NCBI GenBank assembly: GCA_963556045.3
Contig: CAUVYA020000002.1
Location: 124,001 to 188,000, forward strand
Length of the DNA stretch: 64,000 nucleotides
Reading direction: 5' to 3'
Source: UBA4781 sp963556045
GTDB lineage: Bacteria > Chloroflexota > Anaerolineae > Anaerolineales > Anaerolineaceae
Both the position numbers and the translations under genes were made by a program. The notes under the pieces are model-generated. The model saw nothing but the letters and a program-made list of their open reading frames with translations, did no database searches and had not been told where the DNA came from. Shown one piece after another: positions 48,603 through 57,057 of this stretch (its first letter is position 1; each line of letters starts with the position of its first letter).

Positions 48603-49150
48603 TGTTGGAAGATTCTTCAGAAAAACAAAATACAAAGACTGGCTCTCCTGGTAAAGGTGAGCCAATCTTTTTAATCATCGGAAAAGTCAGAAAACCACAT
48701 GGTGTCAGGGGAGAAGTACTTTTTGAAGTGATCACTGAATTTCCTGAAAGAATAAAAAAGGAAACTGTTGTATTCATCGGGCGGGGGAAAAAAGAATATA
48801 CAATTGAGGGTCTGCGAACTCACCAATCCCATTTACTGATCAAATTCCATGGATTGGATAACTGCGAAAATGTAGAACAATTTCGTAATCAGATGGTTTA
48901 TATTAAAACAGCCAGCGTACCGATATTACCAGAAGATGAATATTATCATCACGAATTAGTTGGGATGTCTGTATACGAAGATGGAATTTTGATTGGACAT
49001 GTTAATGAAGTGCTTGAAACAGGTGCAAATGACGTTCTGGTTGTTATAAAGGAGCACGAAGAAATATTAATCCCGTTTATTAAACAAGTGATTCTTGAAG
49101 TAAATAAAAAGGAAAAGACAATTTCAGTTAAATTACAAGAATGGAAATGA
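48602..49150 (+). CDS. rimM: 16S rRNA processing/ribosome maturation factor RimM
   Basis: A 182-residue 30S assembly factor that binds S19. The RimM N-terminal barrel has IGKVRKPHGVRGEVLFEVITE (about 22-42). The PRC-barrel half contains EYYHHELVGMSVYEDG and VLVVIKEHEEILIPFIKQVI. The first ~18 residues are an extra polar stretch. It overlaps khpA by 1 nt and leads into dprA after 1 nt. The usual next genes trmD and rplS are absent here. Confidence 0.93.
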   Translation: MLEDSSEKQNTKTGSPGKGEPIFLIIGKVRKPHGVRGEVLFEVITEFPERIKKETVVFIGRGKKEYTIEGLRTHQSHLLIKFHGLDNCENVEQFRNQMVYIKTASVPILPEDEYYHHELVGMSVYEDGILIGHVNEVLETGANDVLVVIKEHEEILIPFIKQVILEVNKKEKTISVKLQEWK

Positions 49151-49151
49151 C

Positions 49152-50264
49152 ATGGAAGACAAGAAGTACTGGGTGGGATTTAACCATGTAAAAGGTATCG
49201 GAGCAGTTCGTTTTCAGCGATTACAGCAATATTTTCATGATCTTGAAAATGCCTGGAATGCATCGGTGGGGGAACTTCATAAGGCAGGAATTGGTGAGAA
49301 GGCTGCAGCCAATTTAATTAAATTCAGAAATATGTACGATCTGAATGAATTATATGAAAGCATTATTCAAAAAGAGATTAAGGTAATTACAACTGAAGAT
49401 AAAACTTATCCATCAAATTTACTTCAGATCGCTGCTCCTCCCCCGGTTCTATATATTCGTGGGGATTTTACCAAGCAGGATCAGCAGGCGATAGCTGTCG
49501 TTGGAACACGAAAAGTAACGTCCTATGGAAAAAATGTGGTACGCGACCTGGCTGGATTACTGGCAGATAATAAAGTCACCATCGTGAGTGGATTGGCTCG
49601 TGGTGTTGATTCTGAAGCACACCGGGCAATATTAAAAGCCGGGGGCAGAACCATCGCAGTGCTGGGCAGTGGTCTGGATGTAATCTATCCCCCGGAAAAC
49701 ACGCAGCTTGCACAGGAAATTATTAAAAATGGAGCTATTGTCAGTGATTATGCTCCTGGTACGCAGCCTGAAGGTGTGAATTTCCCACCACGCAACCGCA
49801 TTATTGCAGGCTTGTCGCTGGCAACGGTTGTCATCGAAGCAGGAGAAAGAAGCGGAGCATTGATCACTGCGTCGTTTACTGCTGACCAGGGTAAAGATGT
49901 TTTTGCCGTTCCTGGTTCGATCTATGCTCCACAAAGTAAAGGTACCAATAAACTGATCTTTGATGGTGCATATCCATTAATCCAGTATGATAGTATCTTT
50001 GAAATGCTTGATATCCACAATGTACAATATCAGCACACGTTACAGAGAGATGTACCGACTGATGAAGTGGAATTATTGGTCATGAAATTATTACAGTCTG
50101 AAAGCATGCATATTGATGATCTACAGGCTGCCAGTGGTCTGCCGATCGCTCGAATATCATCTGCACTCACTATGCTTGAATTAAAGGGATATATAAAAAA
50201 TACTGGTAATATGACATATACTTCGAATTATGAGTTGAAAGAGGAGTACGCGAGATATGCATGA
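49152..50264 (+). CDS. dprA: DNA-processing protein DprA
   Basis: A 370-residue single-stranded-DNA-binding protein that loads RecA on incoming DNA in transformation. The N-terminal helix-hairpin-helix-like region is at about 1-70, the Rossmann core at about 75-295 (IAVVGTRKVTSYG, VSGLARGVDSEAHRAIL, AVLGSGLDVIYPPEN, FPPRNRIIAGLS, GALITASFTADQGKDVFAVPG) and a C-terminal winged helix at about 305-360. Its presence is common even in bacteria not shown to be competent. It overlaps the next gene by 8 nt. Confidence 0.95.
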   Translation: MEDKKYWVGFNHVKGIGAVRFQRLQQYFHDLENAWNASVGELHKAGIGEKAAANLIKFRNMYDLNELYESIIQKEIKVITTEDKTYPSNLLQIAAPPPVLYIRGDFTKQDQQAIAVVGTRKVTSYGKNVVRDLAGLLADNKVTIVSGLARGVDSEAHRAILKAGGRTIAVLGSGLDVIYPPENTQLAQEIIKNGAIVSDYAPGTQPEGVNFPPRNRIIAGLSLATVVIEAGERSGALITASFTADQGKDVFAVPGSIYAPQSKGTNKLIFDGAYPLIQYDSIFEMLDIHNVQYQHTLQRDVPTDEVELLVMKLLQSESMHIDDLQAASGLPIARISSALTMLELKGYIKNTGNMTYTSNYELKEEYARYA

Positions 50265-51345
50265 CGATTATTATGCTATCATCATGGCAGGTGGTGGTGG
50301 AACGCGCTTATGGCCGCTCTCACGACAGAACAACCCAAAACAGTGTTTGAAATTGATTGGGGAGAAGACTTTTTTTCAATTAGCAGTAGAGCGTCTATCT
50401 CCAATTTTCAATGAAGATCATATCTATGTTGTAACGGTTGCTGATCAGGTAAATGCATTAAGAGAACTGGAAGAAAGAATACCACTGGAGAACTATCTGA
50501 TAGAACCCATGCCACGCGGTACTGCTTCTGTTGTGGGATACGCTGCTGAAATATTACAGCAGAAACATGGGTCTGTAACCATGGCAGTGCTTACTTCAGA
50601 TCACATCATCGAAAACGAACCTTGTTTTCTTGAACTTCTGAAGAATGCGTACATAGCTGCTCAACAAGAGCATCTGATCACACTGGGTATTCAACCAACC
50701 TATGCTGCCACAGGCTATGGATACATTCATCAGGGGAAAAGGATTTCCAGCTTTTCATTCCCCATATTTCAAGTACAAGAATTTGTTGAAAAACCCGATC
50801 TTGACCATGCCGAGCAGTATCTTGCTTCAGAGAATTATTACTGGAATTCTGGTATGTTTGCCTGGAAAACCAGCGCAATTCTGAAGGAATTCGAATATCA
50901 GATGCCGACGTTATTTTCAAGCCTGGAACTGCTTGGGCATTATTACAGCACAGAAGATTATGAACAGGTATTGAATGATGTCTGGTTGAAAATTGCTCCT
51001 CAAACAATTGATTATGGTATTATGGAGCACGCTCAGAACGTTGCAGTTCTACCAGCAGAGCGTCTTGGATGGAGTGATGTGGGAAGCTGGGATTCGCTTT
51101 TTGAGATCGTTGAATCAGACCCGAATGGTAATGTTGATCTTTCTACTCTTTCTATCCTGATGGATAATAAGAATTGTCTTGTAAAAATAGATGATCCTGA
51201 AAAGATCATTGTTGCCGCTGGATTAGAGGATGTGATTATTGTTGATACGAAAGATGCTCTGTTGATTTGCCGTAAAGGGCAATCTCAGAAGGTACGACAG
51301 ATCGTTCATGAATTGAAGAAAAATAAATTAAATAAGTTTCTATAG
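50257..51345 (+). CDS. manC: Mannose-1-phosphate guanylyltransferase
   Basis: Makes GDP-mannose from mannose 1-phosphate and GTP. It is a 362-residue nucleotidyltransferase without the isomerase domain of bifunctional ManC/AlgA proteins. It shows AIIMAGGGGTRLWPLSRQNNPKQ (about 7-29, nucleotide binding), ENYLIEPMPRGTA, FVEKPDLDHAEQYL, YYWNSGMFAW and the C-terminal DVGSWDSLFE. GDP-mannose would feed the glycan genes further right (60639-64000). It overlaps dprA and is followed by topA after 11 nt. Confidence 0.92.
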   Translation: MHDDYYAIIMAGGGGTRLWPLSRQNNPKQCLKLIGEKTFFQLAVERLSPIFNEDHIYVVTVADQVNALRELEERIPLENYLIEPMPRGTASVVGYAAEILQQKHGSVTMAVLTSDHIIENEPCFLELLKNAYIAAQQEHLITLGIQPTYAATGYGYIHQGKRISSFSFPIFQVQEFVEKPDLDHAEQYLASENYYWNSGMFAWKTSAILKEFEYQMPTLFSSLELLGHYYSTEDYEQVLNDVWLKIAPQTIDYGIMEHAQNVAVLPAERLGWSDVGSWDSLFEIVESDPNGNVDLSTLSILMDNKNCLVKIDDPEKIIVAAGLEDVIIVDTKDALLICRKGQSQKVRQIVHELKKNKLNKFL

Positions 51346-51356
51346 GAGCAAGCAAC

Positions 51357-53660
51357 TTGGAAGCGTATTGTGTGAAGTGTAGAGAAAAGCGAGAAATGCA
51401 GAGTACAACCCCTGGATTTAATAAGAGAGGAACGCCGATAACTTCAGGAACCTGTGGTGTATGTGGTACGAAAATGGTGCGCATAGGGAAAACAGACGCC
51501 CATGAGGGTCTACAGGCTCCTATCAAAGAAAAGAAGGTAGTTCGGTCGGGGAAATTGGTTATCGTAGAGTCTCCTGCCAAAGCAAAGACGATTGGTAATT
51601 ATCTGGGTAAAGGCTATAAAGTAAAAGCATCGGTTGGACATGTGCGTGACCTTCTGCGTTCACAGTTATCAGTAGATGTAGAGAATGACTTTACACCAAA
51701 ATATCGTGTCCCTAATGAGAAACGTCCAATAGTGAAGGAGTTGAAGAAAGACGTAGAGAAAGCGGAAGAAGTTTTCATTGCTACCGATCCTGACCGCGAA
51801 GGAGAAGCGATTGCGTGGCATTTGAAGGAAACCACTGAGATCGAAGATGCGCGATTGCGGCGGGTGGTATTCCATGAAATTACCAAACCGGCGATTCAAG
51901 AGTCCTTTGCCAATCCAAAAGAGATAGATATGGATATGGTTAATGCACAACAAGCCAGACGTGTTCTGGATCGATTGGTGGGCTACAATCTGAGTCCACT
52001 TCTCTGGCAAAAAGTACGAGGACGTTTATCTGCTGGAAGAGTACAGTCGGTAGCTACCCGTTTGATCGTAGAGCGAGAACGGGAGATTGACGCATTTGAA
52101 CCCGAAGAATACTGGTCGGTTGAAGTGGAATTCAACCCTGAAAAATCCACAGATACATATAGTGCGCAATTGAGCCAGGTGGATGGAGAAGAACCGATTC
52201 TGAATAGTAAAGATACGGTGGATCGGATATTAAACGATATCGAAAAAGCAGATTATGCAATTAGTAAGATAAAAAAAGGAGAGAGAAGAAGAAAGCCATC
52301 CGCTCCTTTCATTACCAGCACACTGCAGCAGCAGGCTGCCCGCCAGCTCCATTTTCGGGCAAGGCGAACAATGATGATTGCACAGCAATTATATGAAGGT
52401 ATCGCGTTGGATGGAGAAGGGCAAACTGGTCTGATCACCTATATGCGAACCGATTCGACCAATGTTTCTCCGATGGCTCTGAATGAAGTACGGCAGTACA
52501 TTAAAAACAAATTTGGAGATTCTTTCCTTCCATCCTCACCTCGTTTTTATCGGACCCGTGCCGCTGTTGCGCAGGAAGCACATGAAGCGATACGACCGAC
52601 TTCTGTGAATCGTACACCCGAGAAGATCAAATCCGTTTTAAGTCGTGACCAATACAGGTTATATCAACTAATCTGGAAACGTTTTGTGGCTTCTCAGATG
52701 GCAAATGCGGTCTATGACACAGTTTCTATTCAGGTTGATGGGAAAGGTAGTGAACACGCTTATATGCTGCGTGCTTCTGGATCGAGTGTGAAATTTCCCG
52801 GTTTTCTTGCACTGTATGAAGATGTCAAAGATGAAGATTCCAAAGAGGCAGAGAAGAATATAAAGATCCCTGATGGTATCTTTGAGGGGCAAAAACAAAA
52901 CCTGGTCGGCATCAATCCGCAGCAGCATTTTACACAACCCCCTCCTCGCTATTCTGAGGCAACTTTGATTCAGGTATTAGAAAAATTCGGAATTGGTCGT
53001 CCATCAACATACGCTCCTATCATATCCACCATCCAGGCAAGAGGATATGTTGATCGAGATGGTAACAAATTGATTCCTACTGAAATCGCATTCACTGTGA
53101 CCGATTTGCTGGTTGAATATTTTCCGGATGTGCTCGAAGTAAATTTCACTGCTGAAATGGAACAAGATCTGGACGATGTTGCCAACGGAAAACAAGAATG
53201 GGTAACAGTCTTGAAAAATTTCTATAACACGTTTGAACCTCGTCTCGAACATGCGAAAGAAGATATGCCAGAGGTAAACACAGAACCCGAGAAGGTGGGT
53301 AGAGATTGTCCGAAATGTGGTCATGAACTCATCATCCGTTGGGGACGCTTTGGAAAATTCATTAGCTGCAGCAATTTCCCGGAATGCCGCTATACGGAAC
53401 CATATCTGGAAAAAATTGGGGTGGTCTGCCCTAAAGACCATGGCGAGATCGTGATGCGAAAAACTCGCAAAGGGCGTGTTTTTTACGGATGTGAAAATTA
53501 TCCTGAATGCGATTTTACATCATGGAAACGACCAGTCTCAATGGCATGTCCGGCTTGTAAAGGACTCCTTACTATTAAAAACAGCAAAGAATTGATATGT
53601 GCAGATTGCGGAAATACTTTCTCTACAACTATTCTGGAAAAACGGGAAGAACTGGCATGA
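51357..53660 (+). CDS. topA: DNA topoisomerase I with an N-terminal zinc-ribbon extension
   Basis: Type IA topoisomerase of 767 residues that relaxes negative supercoils. The Toprim domain has KLVIVESPAKAKTIGNYLG (about 65-83) and ATDPDREGEAIAWHL. The active-site Tyr is in GLITYMRTDSTNVS (about 362-375). Three C-terminal CxxC zinc ribbons follow (about 645-760). Before the Toprim domain is a ~60-residue four-Cys module (YCVKCREKREM..., GTCGVCGTKMVRIG), a DUF5679-like ribbon not present in most TopA proteins. The TTG start at 51357 follows a TAGGAG box. dprA-topA proximity is common. Confidence 0.95.
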   Translation: MEAYCVKCREKREMQSTTPGFNKRGTPITSGTCGVCGTKMVRIGKTDAHEGLQAPIKEKKVVRSGKLVIVESPAKAKTIGNYLGKGYKVKASVGHVRDLLRSQLSVDVENDFTPKYRVPNEKRPIVKELKKDVEKAEEVFIATDPDREGEAIAWHLKETTEIEDARLRRVVFHEITKPAIQESFANPKEIDMDMVNAQQARRVLDRLVGYNLSPLLWQKVRGRLSAGRVQSVATRLIVEREREIDAFEPEEYWSVEVEFNPEKSTDTYSAQLSQVDGEEPILNSKDTVDRILNDIEKADYAISKIKKGERRRKPSAPFITSTLQQQAARQLHFRARRTMMIAQQLYEGIALDGEGQTGLITYMRTDSTNVSPMALNEVRQYIKNKFGDSFLPSSPRFYRTRAAVAQEAHEAIRPTSVNRTPEKIKSVLSRDQYRLYQLIWKRFVASQMANAVYDTVSIQVDGKGSEHAYMLRASGSSVKFPGFLALYEDVKDEDSKEAEKNIKIPDGIFEGQKQNLVGINPQQHFTQPPPRYSEATLIQVLEKFGIGRPSTYAPIISTIQARGYVDRDGNKLIPTEIAFTVTDLLVEYFPDVLEVNFTAEMEQDLDDVANGKQEWVTVLKNFYNTFEPRLEHAKEDMPEVNTEPEKVGRDCPKCGHELIIRWGRFGKFISCSNFPECRYTEPYLEKIGVVCPKDHGEIVMRKTRKGRVFYGCENYPECDFTSWKRPVSMACPACKGLLTIKNSKELICADCGNTFSTTILEKREELA

Positions 53661-53716
53661 AACTTGCTATATCTTTAGTAGATGAATAATGGAAAAACCG
53701 GATGGGAGTAGATACC

Positions 53717-54760
53717 ATGAATAATTTACGAAAATTGAGTAAAAACCCTTTTTTCCTACCGATACTTGCACTGATCGCGGGTCTAGTTATCGGTCTGGTC
53801 GTCTTAGGATGGGGTATTTGGCCTGTACAGTGGGTGGATGCTGCACCATCACAAATGCAGAATGAATATAAAAGAGATTATCTATGCATGGTGATTGACT
53901 CCTATGTCAGGAATCATGATGAAGACCTGGTAAATAAACGACTGGCTTCTCTTGGTGAGGACGTAGAAGATTATGTGAATATGTTGACACCGGCACTATG
54001 TAAATTTACCTCTCAAGAGGAAATTGATAATTTTAAAGCTCTGAAGTTCACCGCATCCGCTGGTACAACTGATGAAAAAATATTGGAAGAACAAGCAGCC
54101 GTTTTGAATGGAGAGCAGATAGATGAGACGAAGAAAACATCTTTCATTACAGTGGTGCTCTATGTAGCAGGAATTGCTCTGGTAGGTGGCGCTGCATATA
54201 TGATTCTTCTCAAGCGCGGCAAGCTTAATTTCAAACTCAATATATCCAAAAAGCCAAAACGCGTTGTGAAAAGTGATGGATTTGTGGAAGATACCCTTGC
54301 AGGTGATATGAGCGCCCAGCAAAATACCGAACCACCACTTGCCCAGTTTATGACAACCTTCCGTCTTGGTGACGATCTTTATGATGATTCATTCAGTATT
54401 GATTCACCATCAGGAGAATTTTTAGGTGAATGTGGAGTGGGTATTGCGGAGACCATTGGAGTGGGAGATCCCAAGAAAGTGAATGCATTAGAAGTCTGGC
54501 TATTCGATAAAAATGATATTCAAACCATCACAAAAGTATTAATGAGTGAACATTCCTTCAATGATCCTGACACCCGGCAGCGGCTCTCAGCGAAAGGAGA
54601 GACGATCCTGGTGGAAACCGGGCAGCGTTTCATCATGGAAACTGCCACATTACAGCTGCAAGCTCGTGTTGTCGATATGGTATATGCGCGTGACGCCATG
54701 CCTGAGAACAGTCACTTCTCCAGATTGACGCTGGAAATATCCGTTCTCAATAAGATGTAA
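53717..54760 (+). CDS. Bitopic membrane protein of unknown function
   Basis: A 347-residue protein without a family I recognise. The first helix is at about 13-36 (FLPILALIAGLVIGLVVLGWGIW). A ~90-residue extracytoplasmic part follows (Arg-Asp-Tyr-Leu-Cys-Met-Val motif, two Cys at about 61 and 94). A second helix at about 137-157 is followed by a basic patch (KLNFKLNISKKPKRVVK). The C-terminal domain (about 180-347) reads like a globular beta-rich domain (FRLGDDLYDDSFSID, FLGECGVGIAETIG, ALEVWLFDKNDI). The ATG at 53717 follows GGGAG by 8 nt. It is ended by a strong terminator. Confidence 0.75.
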   Translation: MNNLRKLSKNPFFLPILALIAGLVIGLVVLGWGIWPVQWVDAAPSQMQNEYKRDYLCMVIDSYVRNHDEDLVNKRLASLGEDVEDYVNMLTPALCKFTSQEEIDNFKALKFTASAGTTDEKILEEQAAVLNGEQIDETKKTSFITVVLYVAGIALVGGAAYMILLKRGKLNFKLNISKKPKRVVKSDGFVEDTLAGDMSAQQNTEPPLAQFMTTFRLGDDLYDDSFSIDSPSGEFLGECGVGIAETIGVGDPKKVNALEVWLFDKNDIQTITKVLMSEHSFNDPDTRQRLSAKGETILVETGQRFIMETATLQLQARVVDMVYARDAMPENSHFSRLTLEISVLNKM

Positions 54761-54774
54761 AAAAAGATCAAAAT

Positions 54775-54799
54775 AAAACTGCCCCGAGGGGCAGTTTTT
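54775..54799. terminator. Bidirectional terminator between the membrane protein gene and greA
   Basis: A 10-bp perfect stem (54775-54784 with 54789-54798) with a GC-rich core and CGAG loop, A-rich on the left and T-rich on the right. It serves the plus-strand gene and greA on the minus strand. Confidence 0.88.
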
Positions 54800-55265
54800 A
54801 TTTAATTTCCAGGATTTTGAAATGTATCTCTCCACCCGGTGTGGAGACAACCACGGTTTCACCAGGTGCGTGGTCAAGAAGGGCGCTGCCAATTGGTGAT
54901 TCGAAAGATATCTTTCCATTGACGGGATCAGCTTCCGCAGGACCTACCAGGTAGTATGTTTCTGGTTCATCATTACCTTCCTGAATGGTAACGGTTGCAC
55001 CTATTTCCACAAATCCATGATTGCGTTTTCTATTATCAATAATGACATAGTTCTTCAGCATAGCTTCGATCTCTTGAATCCTGCCTTCCAAAAACCCTTG
55101 ATCTTCTTTTGCTTTACTGTAATCTGCATTCTCCGAGAGATCACCTTGTTCAATGGCAGCCTTAAGGCGTTTGGATAATTCAATACGAGCCGGACCTTTT
55201 AATTGCTCAAGTTCTGCTTCTAGTTTTTTTACACCATCAGCGGTTAAATATATTGTTTCAAGCAT
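54798..55265 (-). CDS. greA: Transcription elongation factor GreA
   Basis: Rescues backtracked RNA polymerase by stimulating transcript cleavage. It has 155 residues. The N-terminal coiled coil (about 1-75) carries the acidic tip GDLSENADYSKAKEDQG (about 41-57), and the C-terminal FKBP-like domain has YYLVGPAEADP, ISFESPIGSALLDHAPGETV. It has a GAGG ribosome site. It ends in a shared terminator and lies 45 nt after the isopentenyl phosphate kinase gene on the same strand. Confidence 0.97.
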   Translation of the reverse strand: MLETIYLTADGVKKLEAELEQLKGPARIELSKRLKAAIEQGDLSENADYSKAKEDQGFLEGRIQEIEAMLKNYVIIDNRKRNHGFVEIGATVTIQEGNDEPETYYLVGPAEADPVNGKISFESPIGSALLDHAPGETVVVSTPGGEIHFKILEIK

Positions 55266-55310
55266 GTTAATACCTCGATCGAAAAAAAATTTTACTATAA
55301 AAAAGAGGGT

Positions 55311-56105
55311 TTAAGAATCTTTTAACAGCGTACCGGCAGGTTTGCCTGTAAGATTGGAGAAAAGGTTATCTGTCTGTTCACCTGAAAAGATCACAGCTTC
55401 TATATCAGGATGTTTATGAAGAATGGAAAAAAGGATCTTGACCTTGGTGCGCATGCCGCCAGTGACGTCAGTTGCGGTCGAGCCTTTAATATCCTTTGCA
55501 TGATCGGAATACTCAGCTGGTGTTAAAACCTTAAAAATGGTATGAGGATCATCCGCATTCTTCCATACACCTTTCTCCATTCCGGCTAGAAGTATGCGCT
55601 GTATGGGAAGTTGATCGCATAGATGTGCAAGGATCTGTTCGGTGGATATGATCGTTCCTCCTGTTGAATGGTCAAACACAACATCACCAAAAACCACTGG
55701 CAGTAAATCGTGGTGCAGGGCAAGCTGCAGCGCCTGCAGATCCACACGAATATCCGTATGGTCATTGGTGACCAGCATCGCAGAAGGGGGAAAACTGATA
55801 GCGTCCAAGCCATTAGTCCACAGGGTATCCATGACGATACGATGAAGTACATCAGCCTGCCTGCGAACCTGGATAAAACCATGCCAATCCTCGGTACTTT
55901 GAACTCCCAGGTGAGTCTGATATTTCTGTGCTTCTGTATGACCAAATGAACCGGAACCATGTCCAAGTATGATCTGAAGATCAGGAACAGCCATCTGCGC
56001 TCGGTGAATTTCATGAACAAGACGTGTGATGACTTCCTGCCTGGCAGAAAAAGATTGCTGCTTGTTCGTAATGAGAGAACCGCCTAGTTTTATGAAAGTA
56101 AGCAT
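55311..56105 (-). CDS. Isopentenyl phosphate kinase
   Basis: Phosphorylates isopentenyl phosphate to isopentenyl diphosphate, the last step of the alternative mevalonate pathway. It is a 264-residue amino-acid-kinase-fold protein: FIKLGGSLITNK (about 4-15), GHGSGSFGH with the substrate-contacting His (about 48-56), VVFGDVVFD, LLAGMEKGVW, ATDVTGGMRTK (about 210-220). It starts 4 nt after the mevalonate kinase stop. In Archaea and some Chloroflexota this kinase works with a mevalonate-phosphate decarboxylase, which is not in the window. Confidence 0.93.
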   Translation of the reverse strand: MLTFIKLGGSLITNKQQSFSARQEVITRLVHEIHRAQMAVPDLQIILGHGSGSFGHTEAQKYQTHLGVQSTEDWHGFIQVRRQADVLHRIVMDTLWTNGLDAISFPPSAMLVTNDHTDIRVDLQALQLALHHDLLPVVFGDVVFDHSTGGTIISTEQILAHLCDQLPIQRILLAGMEKGVWKNADDPHTIFKVLTPAEYSDHAKDIKGSTATDVTGGMRTKVKILFSILHKHPDIEAVIFSGEQTDNLFSNLTGKPAGTLLKDS

Positions 56106-56109
56106 AATA

Positions 56110-57051
56110 TCATTCGATGGTAGTAAGATAGTAATTCTTGATCCCTTGGTTGACCAAAGCTTCTGTGAATGAAGGGATGGTTTCTTCGTTTATCAATGCT
56201 ATCACATTTCCACCACGACCAGCTCCACACAGCTTCGCGCCCAGCGCATGATTCTTAAGGGCGAAATCTACCAATCTATTCAATTCAGGGGTGGATACAC
56301 CCATTCGCTGTAATAGAATATGGTTTTCATTCATTAACACTCCCAATTCTTCCTGAGAACCGCTGCTTAAAATATCTTTTGCCTGGTCTGTAAGCTTTCC
56401 GATCTGCTCAAAGATAGTATCCATACGTTTCGGTGAGTGCTGCCTGGCTACTTTAATGTCTGCAACGACTTCAGAGGTGAGAGAATGAATTCCACTGTCC
56501 ATCAATACAATATGGAGGGGATGTTGGGTCTGTAAGAATAGTGGCAAAGCATCACGGATAAAGTACAGTGTTTTCTCGTACGTGATGACGGTATTATCAA
56601 TACCTGAGGGATCGCCATGTGTGACTTTCTCCAAATCAAAAGCAAATGAGTTGATCTTCGCTTCAGAGAGTTTCAAACCCAGATACTGTGAAATTGCCCT
56701 GGTCAGCGCTACAGCAACGGAGGCGCTGGAGCCCAAACCGGATGCCACCGGTATTTGTGATGAGATGTTCAGCCTGAACGAAGGAATATTATCCAGATGA
56801 TACACATCTTTGAATATTTGAACAGCTCGCATAAAAATATTCGGCTGGGGAATATCTTCGAAAGAACCTGTGTAATGGATGTCCGGTGCCTGTAAAAAAT
56901 ACGATCCTCGCACTGCACGAATATCCGGGGTGATAACGGCTTTTGTATGTAGAGAACTCACCGGAACAGCAATGGCTGGATATCCATAGACAACAGCGTG
57001 TTCACCGAAGAGGATGGATTTACCAATGGCATGGACTTTGATAGCGGGCAT
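56110..57051 (-). CDS. Mevalonate kinase
   Basis: Phosphorylates mevalonate at the 5 position. It is a 313-residue GHMP kinase: KSILFGEHAVVYGYPAIAVPV (about 11-31), motif 2 IPVASGLGSSASVAVAL (about 99-115), HGDPSGIDN (about 150-158) and the C-terminal GAKLCGAGRGGNVIAL (motif 3). It lies between the UbiA-family gene (6 nt gap) and the isopentenyl phosphate kinase gene (4 nt gap), so three isoprenoid genes are co-transcribed. Confidence 0.94.
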   Translation of the reverse strand: MPAIKVHAIGKSILFGEHAVVYGYPAIAVPVSSLHTKAVITPDIRAVRGSYFLQAPDIHYTGSFEDIPQPNIFMRAVQIFKDVYHLDNIPSFRLNISSQIPVASGLGSSASVAVALTRAISQYLGLKLSEAKINSFAFDLEKVTHGDPSGIDNTVITYEKTLYFIRDALPLFLQTQHPLHIVLMDSGIHSLTSEVVADIKVARQHSPKRMDTIFEQIGKLTDQAKDILSSGSQEELGVLMNENHILLQRMGVSTPELNRLVDFALKNHALGAKLCGAGRGGNVIALINEETIPSFTEALVNQGIKNYYLTTIE

Positions 57052-57057
57052 TATTAT

